From: Clostridiales bacterium
GTDB lineage: Bacteria > Bacillota > Clostridia > Oscillospirales > Oscillospiraceae
Length of the DNA: 10,874 bases
Reading direction: 5' to 3'
Assembly: GCA_021200895.1 (NCBI GenBank)
Contig: JAJQFX010000052.1
Coordinates: forward strand, 1 to 10,874
Shown here in pieces: positions 1-6,061 of this stretch. Under the pieces are notes generated by a model that was not told where the DNA came from, ran no database searches, and saw nothing but the letters and a program-made list of their open reading frames with translations. The translations under genes were made by a program, and so were the position numbers. Numbering within the stretch: the stretch's first letter is position 1; every line of letters starts with the position of its first letter.

Positions 1-149
1 ACCCCACCCAGCTGCCGGAGGGCTGCGCGTTCAGCCCCCGCTGTCCCTACGCCGGCGCGGAGTGCCGTCAGGGCAAGATTCCCAACCTGGAGCTGACTCC
101 GGGCCACTTCTGCCGCTGCGCGAAGCTTGAGAAGAAGGAGGAGCAGTAA
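1..149 (+). CDS. Opp/Dpp-type ABC transporter ATP-binding protein (DppD/OppD-like), C-terminal fragment
   Basis: Only the last 48 codons are present; the gene begins outside the window, and the reading frame starts at base 3. The fragment is the C-terminal extension of the Opp/Dpp/Nik ATPase group (oligopeptide_HPY-type tail). It carries the cysteine pattern C-x5-C-x6-C (GCAFSPRCPYAGAEC), then FCRC and a charged tail ending EKKEEQ. In related dipeptide importers such cysteines have been seen to hold an iron-sulfur cluster; that this one does so is inference. The stop codon (147-149) is one base before the ATG of the next ATPase, which fits the usual DppD-DppF gene pair feeding one heterodimeric importer. 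The ATPase core, its signature motif and the permease genes must lie upstream. The identification is firm for the family. The substrate is unknown. Confidence 0.85.
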   Translation, partial: PTQLPEGCAFSPRCPYAGAECRQGKIPNLELTPGHFCRCAKLEKKEEQ

Positions 150-150
150 C

Positions 151-1110
151 ATGAGCACCCCTTGTATCGAGGTGAAAAACCTCCAGAAATATTTTAAGGT
201 CCGCAACGGCTTTCTCCACGCCACGGACGATGTCTCCTTCAAAATCGAAAAGGGAAAGACCATGGGCATCGTGGGCGAGTCCGGCTGCGGCAAGTCCACC
301 CTGGGCCGTACCATCATCCATATGCACGAGAGCACCGGCGGCCAAATCTTCTACAACGGCGAGGATGTGACCAAGGTCAGCCACCATGAGCTGAAGGAAC
401 TGCGCACCCATATGCAGATGGTGTTCCAGGACCCCTATTCCTCCCTGAACCCCCGCTTTACGGTGGAGCAGACCATCCGAGAGCCGCTGCAGCTGACCCA
501 CAAGTACACCAAGGCCCAAATCGACGAAGAAGTGACCCAGCTTATGGAGCTGTGCGGCGTGGAGGAGCGCCTGCGCCTGGCCTATCCCCATGAGATGGAC
601 GGCGGCCGCCGCCAGCGTGTGGGCATCGCCCGTGCCCTGGCACTGAACCCGGAGTTCATCGTCTGCGACGAACCGGTGTCCGCCCTGGACGTTTCCATTC
701 AGGCTCAGGTATTGAACCTGCTGAAGGAATTGCAGCAGAAGCGGAACCTGACTTATATGTTCGTCACCCATGACCTGTCCGTGGTGCGGCATATCTCCAA
801 CGACATCGGTGTCATGTACCTGGGCCAGATGGTGGAGACCAGCGAGTCCAAAGAGCTGTTCGTCCAGCCCCTGCACCCCTACACCAAGGCGCTGCTGTCC
901 GCCATCCCCTCCACCAACATCCACTCCAAGCAGGAGCGCATCATCCTGAAAGGGGAGATCACCTCCCCCATCAACCCCAAGCCTGGATGCCGGTTCGCGG
1001 CCCGCTGCCCCTATGCCACGCCGGAGTGCAGCCAGCCCCAGCATTTGGAGGAGGTTCTGCCCAACCACTTCGTCTCCTGCCACCGGTGCAAGGAAATCAA
1101 CAACCTGTAA
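151..1110 (+). CDS. Opp/Dpp-type ABC transporter ATP-binding protein (DppF/OppF-like)
   Basis: This is a 319-residue cytoplasmic ATPase that would power a binding-protein-dependent importer of the peptide/nickel family. The ATG at 151 is chosen over the in-frame ATG at 127 because AAGGAGGAG lies just upstream (134-142) and the protein then starts MSTPCIEVKNL like its family. Visible motifs are Walker A GESGCGKST (42-50), Q-loop Gln93 in VFQDPYSSLNP, Walker B FIVCDEPVSALD with Asp173 and Glu174, and H-loop His207 in FVTHDLSVV. The ABC signature is unusual: MDGGR at 149-153, where most relatives have (F/L)SGGQ. The C-terminal tail has C280-x5-C286-x6-C293 and C310-x2-C313, the same pattern as the preceding gene product. 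It is probably cotranscribed with that gene (1-bp gap) and with the deacetylase-like gene 33 bp downstream. Length is normal for the family. The substrate may not be a peptide, because members of this family also import sugars. Confidence 0.93.
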   Translation: MSTPCIEVKNLQKYFKVRNGFLHATDDVSFKIEKGKTMGIVGESGCGKSTLGRTIIHMHESTGGQIFYNGEDVTKVSHHELKELRTHMQMVFQDPYSSLNPRFTVEQTIREPLQLTHKYTKAQIDEEVTQLMELCGVEERLRLAYPHEMDGGRRQRVGIARALALNPEFIVCDEPVSALDVSIQAQVLNLLKELQQKRNLTYMFVTHDLSVVRHISNDIGVMYLGQMVETSESKELFVQPLHPYTKALLSAIPSTNIHSKQERIILKGEITSPINPKPGCRFAARCPYATPECSQPQHLEEVLPNHFVSCHRCKEINNL

Positions 1111-1143
1111 GCGGCCTTGTACGGGCATAAGAAAGGCAACAGA

Positions 1144-2037
1144 ATGAAAAAAATGATTGTACGCGCCGACGATGTGGGCTATACCCATGTTTTCAACATC
1201 GGCACCTTTGAGTCCATTGACAACGGCATCGTCACCTCGGCGGACGTAATGCTGGAGTCCCCTGGCACGGTGGAGGCCCTGGAGTTCCTCAGGGAGCGGC
1301 CCTGGCTCTCCATCGGCTGGCACAGCCACTTCTGGTTCAGCCCGGTGCTGCCGGTGGAGCAGGTGCAGTCCCTGCTCATCCCCGGCACCAACCGGTTCCG
1401 CCCGGACATCGGCACCACCGATGAAATCGACGCCGGAGAGCTGGAGGCGGAGTGCCACGCCCAGATGAAGCGCTGCCTGCAAATCCTGGGCAGAGTGCCG
1501 GACACCACCGACCTGACCAGCGCAAAGACGGTGTTCAACGCCGTGAAGCAGAAGATTTGCGACGACTACGGCATCGTCTACAACTTCGCCACCAAGGGCG
1601 ACCGCTCCGGCATCAAGTACCCGGACGAGAAGTGGAAGAGCCGGAATATCTACATCCCCGCCCCCGCCTTCGCCTATGAGAAGGTCTTTACCGACTCGCT
1701 GACGGAGCAGTACGAGGAGTACGACCCCATCCGGTACTACCTGGAGGACCCGGACAAAATGCTGGAGCTGCCCGACGATGTGATTTTCGAGCAGTCCTGG
1801 CACCCCGGCTATGTGGACTACACCGTCTACAAGCAGGGGGACAACGGCCCCCGCGCCAAATACTTCACCACTGTCCGGGCGGAGGATGTGGCGGCCCTGA
1901 CCTCCGACACCCTGAAAAACTGGGTCAGGGAGCACAAAATCGAGCTCATCAACTTCCGGGACGCGCTGTATGGCACGCAGGAGTACCAGAACCACCTGCG
2001 CAGCATCGACAGCGACCTGTACCTGGGGAACCCGTGA
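1144..2037 (+). CDS. ChbG/YdjC-family deacetylase-like protein
   Basis: This 297-residue protein resembles the ChbG/HpnK/YdjC group, metal-dependent enzymes that remove acetyl groups from amino sugars such as chitobiose. The N-terminus MKKMIVRADDVGYT matches the family's opening strand and metal-binding Asp (ADD, Asp9/Asp10). IGWHSHF (His60, His62) stands where the family has its HxN/HxH metal site. SWHPGYVD (His220) corresponds to the later conserved RPGHVD-like loop, here altered. The C-terminal part (RAEDVAALTSDTLKNWV, then IELINFRD) is typical of the family end. The ATG at 1144 has GAAAGG (1131-1136) seven bases upstream; an earlier ATG at 1117 lacks a comparable site, and Met4 is another possible start. 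It is not secreted: there is no signal peptide, so it would act on imported substrate in the cytoplasm. It lies 33 bp after the ATPase and 24 bp before the hydrolase gene. Fold assignment is good. Exact substrate and activity are not shown. Confidence 0.82.
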   Translation: MKKMIVRADDVGYTHVFNIGTFESIDNGIVTSADVMLESPGTVEALEFLRERPWLSIGWHSHFWFSPVLPVEQVQSLLIPGTNRFRPDIGTTDEIDAGELEAECHAQMKRCLQILGRVPDTTDLTSAKTVFNAVKQKICDDYGIVYNFATKGDRSGIKYPDEKWKSRNIYIPAPAFAYEKVFTDSLTEQYEEYDPIRYYLEDPDKMLELPDDVIFEQSWHPGYVDYTVYKQGDNGPRAKYFTTVRAEDVAALTSDTLKNWVREHKIELINFRDALYGTQEYQNHLRSIDSDLYLGNP

Positions 2038-2061
2038 CATCGGCAGAGGAAAGAGGTTACT

Positions 2062-3780
2062 ATGGCTTATTATAATGAAACATATAGCTATCCCGACCTG
2101 TTCCTCTGGCGGGATGAGACGTGGGAGGGCTGCGAAAACGCAGCCGCCCCTCTCTTCCGCAAGCTGGAGCAGCTGATTGCGGCGGAGCAGCAGGCGGCCC
2201 CTGCCGTCGACCATTATGCTGACCGCCACGACGAGGCAACAGATAAGGTCAACCGCGCCGCCTACTTCCCGGACGTGTTGCAAGCCTGGCAGGAGAAGGG
2301 GATGTACTTCTCCAGCTACGGCATGATGGGGGAGCAGATGGCCCCCACGGCGGTGGAGCGGCACCAGCTCTATGACCCCAGGGTGCTGCTGGTCCCCTAC
2401 GTCGAGGCAAACCGGGACGACCCCCACAACGCCATGAACCGCCTGGCGGAGAACGCGGAACTGCTGGAGACGGCGGCCAGGGAAAACATCCTGGTGCAGT
2501 TTGCCGAGTGCAAGGAGAGCGTCAGCGGCGCGCTGATGGAGAAGGCCATCGAGACCCAGGGTACCTTCCGCATCTCCTATGACCCCCTCTATCTGGACAT
2601 CTCCGCCCTGGTGCGCCACGGGCTGACGCTGGCGGATGTGCCGGGCCTGGATTTGGCGGCCTGGCCGGAGCCGGAGACCCTGGCCGGGCGGACGGCGGTG
2701 AACATCTCCGACAAGTGGCAGGTGAACCTGGCCCACCAGTACACCATCGGCGGCATTTACCGCCGGGGCCAGCCGGAGTGGGACTATGAACGCCACATCC
2801 GCAGCATGGCCGGCAAGCGGCAGGCGGAGGGGATGCGCTTAGAGCATGACTACACCGACCCCTACGACCCCAAAATGGCTGCCTTCTGGCGGGAGAAGGG
2901 CATCCGGTGCGAAGACCACTATATTGGCCACGACTGGTATGTGACCCTGACGCCGGAGTCCGCTTACACCCATCCCGACCACAAGCTGCCGGTGCTGCTC
3001 ACCCTGAAAGAGCCCCGGACGGCCTGCCCCTGCACCATGCAGACGGCCTTCCAGTTCTACTATGACTTCATCGAGCTGTGCGGCCGGGGCGAGTTTATGA
3101 TGGTCTACTTCGCCCTGGAGACGCCGGAGGACAACGATGAAGTGCTGCCCTTCGTGCTGGAGGAGGTGCTGGCGGCCTATCCCACCGACCCCTCAAGGGT
3201 GTACATCACCGGCCAGTCCCACAACGGGTACTACGCCCTGGAGTTCTACCGTCGGCACCCCAAGCTGATTGCCGCAGCGGCTACCCTGTGCGACCCGGTG
3301 GGCTTGCAGGTGGGCGCCAGGATAGACTACTATCTGAAGAAGGCACCGGAAATCATCGACTCCTTCCGGCAGTACGACTATCCCCTCATTGACATCAACG
3401 GCCAGCTGGAGAACAGCTACCAGAAGACGAACCGCACCCCGGAGAAAATCGACGAGGATGTGACCTACTTCCAGAACCGCCTGGCGGCCTTCAAGCTGCC
3501 CATGCGGAGCCGGGAGGAGATCCTCGCCGCCCAGAACAGCCCGGACTACGTCACCAGAAAGAACGGCGTCCCGGCGGACAGAACAGAGGTGCGCTATGTC
3601 ATGGGCAGCGAGGCCTACCTCTCCGATTACCGGAATGAAAACGGGAAGTGGTACTTCCGCTACATCTCGCTGGAGAACACGCCCCACATGATCATGCCCC
3701 AGATGGCGGAGCTTTCCTGGGAGTTCCTGCGCCGCTTTGCCCGGAACACGGAGACCGGCGAAGTGATAGAGCGCTATTGA
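2062..3780 (+). CDS. Large protein with C-terminal alpha/beta-hydrolase (esterase-like) domain
   Basis: This 572-residue protein has no signal peptide. Residues from about 295 to 572 look like an alpha/beta hydrolase related to PHB-depolymerase/LpqC-type or prolyl-oligopeptidase-type esterases. Strand-turn-helix VYITGQSHNGYYALEFYRRHP contains the presumed nucleophile Ser386 in GQSHNG, so the pentapeptide is G-x-S-x-N rather than the usual G-x-S-x-G. The likely catalytic His542 is in NTPHMIMPQM, just before the closing helix. NGQLE (Glu450) sits where relatives carry the acid after a small HGT-like turn. The usual His-Gly oxyanion motif is not evident near LTLKEPR. Residues 1 to about 290 match nothing I recognise; they are acidic and rich in Tyr, Trp and Ala-Glu helices, and could be a substrate-binding or oligomerisation domain. 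The start has AAGAGG (2051-2056) five bases upstream. It is probably translated as part of the upstream operon. The hydrolase fold is likely; the reaction is unknown. Confidence 0.75.
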   Translation: MAYYNETYSYPDLFLWRDETWEGCENAAAPLFRKLEQLIAAEQQAAPAVDHYADRHDEATDKVNRAAYFPDVLQAWQEKGMYFSSYGMMGEQMAPTAVERHQLYDPRVLLVPYVEANRDDPHNAMNRLAENAELLETAARENILVQFAECKESVSGALMEKAIETQGTFRISYDPLYLDISALVRHGLTLADVPGLDLAAWPEPETLAGRTAVNISDKWQVNLAHQYTIGGIYRRGQPEWDYERHIRSMAGKRQAEGMRLEHDYTDPYDPKMAAFWREKGIRCEDHYIGHDWYVTLTPESAYTHPDHKLPVLLTLKEPRTACPCTMQTAFQFYYDFIELCGRGEFMMVYFALETPEDNDEVLPFVLEEVLAAYPTDPSRVYITGQSHNGYYALEFYRRHPKLIAAAATLCDPVGLQVGARIDYYLKKAPEIIDSFRQYDYPLIDINGQLENSYQKTNRTPEKIDEDVTYFQNRLAAFKLPMRSREEILAAQNSPDYVTRKNGVPADRTEVRYVMGSEAYLSDYRNENGKWYFRYISLENTPHMIMPQMAELSWEFLRRFARNTETGEVIERY

Positions 3781-3813
3781 CCTGCCCCCGGACAGCATTG
3801 ATTCCCTGACGAA

Positions 3814-3852
3814 AAAGGCTTGCCGAATTTCATTTGTCTTCGGCAAGCCTTT
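3814..3852 (+). terminator. Perfect 14-bp hairpin, likely transcription terminator after the hydrolase gene
   Basis: Arms 3814-3827 (AAAGGCTTGCCGAA) and 3839-3852 (TTCGGCAAGCCTTT) are exact reverse complements around an 11-base loop. On the + strand the tail TTTGTGTT is only moderately T-rich, so termination may be partial. On the - strand the stem is followed by TTTTTCG, a better tail, but no - strand gene approaches from the right. It lies 33 bases past the stop of the 572-residue hydrolase gene. Confidence 0.6.
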
Positions 3853-3869
3853 GTGTTAAACTGTATTAT
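3840..3869 (+). promoter_or_regulatory. Possible sigma-A-type promoter for the second hydrolase and SDR genes
   Basis: TATTAT at 3864-3869 matches five of six bases of the -10 consensus. Eighteen bases upstream is a weak -35, TCGGCA (3840-3845), which falls in the right arm of the hairpin. An alternative pair is TTGTCT (3834-3839) and TAAACT (3857-3862) with a 17-base spacer. The region is AT-rich in a GC-rich setting. The call rests on motif matching only. Confidence 0.3.
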
Positions 3870-3897
3870 ATCACGGAAGAAACGGAAGGAACACGGA

Positions 3898-5202
3898 ATG
3901 TATCGACTGAATCTGCGAGAGAATGCCTTTGTACAGGATTGCACCGAAGGCGTACAGGAGAACCTGCTGGACATGGGCTTCGACGGCCTGGCTATGTACT
4001 ATGCGCCGGAGCTGCTGACGGAGCGGCGCAGGGCGAAGAGCAAGGTGGGCGTGGTGATTATGCACTGCGACCAGAACTATATGGCGCTGGCTATGGGGCC
4101 CCGTCTGGCCCAGCAGGGCTACCGGGTGGTGGCCTGCGAGGCGAAGGAGGGCGGCGTCATTGAGGACAAGTTCCCCATCATTGACCGGGCTATCCGGTTC
4201 CTGAACGCCCAAGGGGCGGAAAAAATTGTCCTGATGGGCCACAGCGGCGGCGCGACGCTGATGACCGCCTATCAGGCGGTGGCGGAGCGCGGCCCGGAGA
4301 TTTTCCAGGGGCCGGAGAAGCTGTGGAAGTGCCAGTGCCGCGGCCCCCTGACCCCGGCGGACGGCATCATGCTCATCGACGCCAACTATGGCAACGGGGT
4401 CATGACCCTCCTCAGCCTGGACCCGGCGGTGACGGAGGAGGGCAACGGCGTCAGGCTGGACGGCCAGTGGAATCTCTTTGATGAGAAGAACGGCTACCGG
4501 AAAGACGGCGCACAGTACAGTCCGGACTTCGTCCGGGCCTACCGGGCAGCACAGGTGCGCCGGAATGACCGGCTCATCGCCGCCGCCCAGGCCAGGCTGG
4601 CGGCTATCGCCTCCGGCAGCGGCGATTATCTGGACGATGAGCCCTTCATTGTGGCGGGCGGCAGCCAAATCAAGCCCAACAACCGGATGCTGCCCCAGGA
4701 TCTGCGGCTGCTGGCCCACACCGAAGGGGAGTATGACCTCCTCCACGGGGACGGCAGCGTCACCCATGAGATGGTGTACGGCGTCCGCGTGCCGGAGGTT
4801 GACCGCAGCTTCTCCTCCCTCTACGGGATGGGGGCGAATAAGAACACGGTGAAGGGCTTCCTCAGCGCCCAGGCTATCCGGGCCTCCGAGGAGGACTTCG
4901 CCATCGGGGAGACGGGCGTCACCGGCATCGACTGGGATTCCAGCTATGCCTCCCCCGTCGCCAATGTGAAGTACATCACGGCGCCCATGCTGACCATGGG
5001 CATGACCGGCAGCTATGAGTACCTGGCCGCGGAGATGATTTACCGGGCGGCGCGTATGACGGATAAGCGCATCGCCTTCGTCCACGGGGCCACCCACGTC
5101 TTTACGCCCAACCACAACGCGGAGCAGGTGCCCGGCGAGTTTGGCGACACGGAAGCGGCGCTGTATGCCTACATGGGCCAGTGGCTGGAGCGGTTCCTTT
5201 AA
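3898..5202 (+). CDS. Alpha/beta-hydrolase family protein with large internal insertion
   Basis: This is a 434-residue cytoplasmic protein with an alpha/beta-hydrolase frame. The nucleophile elbow is IVLMGHSGGATLM, giving a canonical GHSGG with Ser116. Near the C-terminus, APMLTMGMTGSYEY offers Glu374 as the probable acid, and FVHGATHVFTP offers His400 (or His396) as the catalytic base. About 200 residues between helix C and the acid strand (roughly 165-365) are inserted relative to a minimal hydrolase and probably form a lid or cap; this part includes VAGGSQIKPNNRMLPQDL and GVRVPEVDRSFSSLYGMG. The oxyanion strand reads VVIMHCDQNY, so the usual His-Gly is His-Cys. The start at 3898 follows GGAAGGA (3884-3890) with ideal spacing; the in-frame extension back to 3820 would be encoded by the hairpin and is rejected. 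The SDR gene begins 18 bp after its stop, so the two form a pair. I do not recognise the named substrate class. Confidence 0.8.
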   Translation: MYRLNLRENAFVQDCTEGVQENLLDMGFDGLAMYYAPELLTERRRAKSKVGVVIMHCDQNYMALAMGPRLAQQGYRVVACEAKEGGVIEDKFPIIDRAIRFLNAQGAEKIVLMGHSGGATLMTAYQAVAERGPEIFQGPEKLWKCQCRGPLTPADGIMLIDANYGNGVMTLLSLDPAVTEEGNGVRLDGQWNLFDEKNGYRKDGAQYSPDFVRAYRAAQVRRNDRLIAAAQARLAAIASGSGDYLDDEPFIVAGGSQIKPNNRMLPQDLRLLAHTEGEYDLLHGDGSVTHEMVYGVRVPEVDRSFSSLYGMGANKNTVKGFLSAQAIRASEEDFAIGETGVTGIDWDSSYASPVANVKYITAPMLTMGMTGSYEYLAAEMIYRAARMTDKRIAFVHGATHVFTPNHNAEQVPGEFGDTEAALYAYMGQWLERFL

Positions 5203-5220
5203 ATATAGGAGGTTAAAGCA

Positions 5221-5985
5221 ATGCAGACGTTACAGGGAAGGACCTGCGCTTTCGCAGGGGCCACCGCCGGAGACGGCGTGGCGGCGGTGAAAGCCCTCTG
5301 TCAGGGCGGCATGAACGTTGTGATGATGACCCACGCGGCAGCCAGGGCCCAGGCCCTGGTGGACGAGGTCAACAGCCTGGGCTACTCTGGCCGTTGCGTC
5401 GCCGTAGGCGCGGCGGAGGACGGCCCGGCGGAGGAATCCACCGCCGCCTATGAACGGCTAGAGCGGGAGTTTGGGTCGGTGGATGTGATTATCTCCAACA
5501 CCGGCGGGCTGGGGGACGGCACCCCCATGGAGCAGGTGGAGACGGATGTGCTGATGCATGAGGTGGAGCATCTGGTGGCGGGCAGCTTCAACATGATGAA
5601 GGCAGCCCTGCCCAGCCTGCGCCGCAGCAAGGCCCCCCGCATCATCCTGATGACCTCGGTGGAAGGGGTGGAAGGCGGCGTACACGGCAGCTTCGTGAAC
5701 GCCGTAGCCAAGGGCGCGGTGAACGCCCTGGCGAAGAATGCCGCCGCCCGGCTGGCCGGGGAGGGCGTCACGGTGAACTGCATCGCCAAGGGAGCCATCC
5801 CCCGGGTGGAGGGGCTTCACCCCGGCGACCTGGATCCGGCGGACTTTCTGCCCTCCATCCCCATGGGGCGGCTGGGCACGCCGGAGGATTTGGCCCAGCT
5901 TATCTGCTTCCTGGCCAGCGAGGAGAGCGGATACATCACCGGGCAGACCATCTCGGTCAGCGGCGGCCTGGAGCTGCGGCCCTGA
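5221..5985 (+). CDS. Short-chain dehydrogenase/reductase-like protein lacking the catalytic tyrosine
   Basis: This 254-residue protein has the length and layout of a classical SDR. The Rossmann glycine motif is AFAGATAGDG (Gly13, Gly17, Gly19), the NNAG-like motif is ISNTGG, Ser146 is in LMTSVEG, Lys164 is in VAKGAV, and the ending GYITGQTISVSGG is the standard closing strand. The position four residues before the active-site lysine, Tyr in the YxxxK motif, is Asn160 here (NAVAK). The helix alpha-4 Asn of the catalytic tetrad also seems replaced (EHLVAGSF). It should therefore still bind a dinucleotide, but an ordinary hydride-transfer reaction is doubtful; it may use a different mechanism or have a binding or structural role. 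AGGAGGT (5207-5213) sits seven bases before the ATG, the strongest ribosome site in the cluster. It is the last gene of the + strand block and ends before a strong palindromic terminator. Fold certain, function open. Confidence 0.9.
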   Translation: MQTLQGRTCAFAGATAGDGVAAVKALCQGGMNVVMMTHAAARAQALVDEVNSLGYSGRCVAVGAAEDGPAEESTAAYERLEREFGSVDVIISNTGGLGDGTPMEQVETDVLMHEVEHLVAGSFNMMKAALPSLRRSKAPRIILMTSVEGVEGGVHGSFVNAVAKGAVNALAKNAAARLAGEGVTVNCIAKGAIPRVEGLHPGDLDPADFLPSIPMGRLGTPEDLAQLICFLASEESGYITGQTISVSGGLELRP

Positions 5986-6003
5986 GGGTGAAACGGCGCA
6001 AAC

Positions 6004-6061
6004 CGATGCAAACAACGGCTGCGGTTCCTGAACTTGGAGCCGCAGCCGTTTCGCTGCATCG
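6004..6061. terminator. Long palindromic bidirectional terminator between convergent genes
   Basis: The inner stem pairs 6014-6028 with 6036-6050: 15 pairs including one U-G, loop TGAACTT. It is flanked by A-rich sequence on the left and TTTCG on the right. An outer inverted repeat, CGATGCA (6004-6010) and TGCATCG (6055-6061), encloses it. It lies 18 bases past the SDR stop and touches the stop codon of the convergent symporter gene, so it can serve both strands. Confidence 0.75.

Noticed and set aside
127..150. Earlier start for the DppF/OppF-like ATPase
   Set aside because: It overlaps the end of the preceding gene and would add an Arg-rich leader. The ribosome site points to the ATG at 151.
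31..2796. A 921-codon open frame on the - strand antisense to three genes
   Set aside because: It opposes three well-supported + strand genes with family motifs and ribosome sites. Its translation is Gly/Val/Leu/His-rich with no recognisable domain, as expected for the antisense of GC-rich codons.
3820..3897. N-terminal extension of the second alpha/beta hydrolase to 3820
   Set aside because: The added codons come from the hairpin and AT-rich promoter-like DNA. The ATG at 3898 has GGAAGGA at ideal spacing.
3871..5115. A 414-codon - strand open frame over the second hydrolase
   Set aside because: It is antisense to a gene with a catalytic elbow and a good ribosome site. Its composition is His/Gly/Ala/Val-rich and shadow-like.
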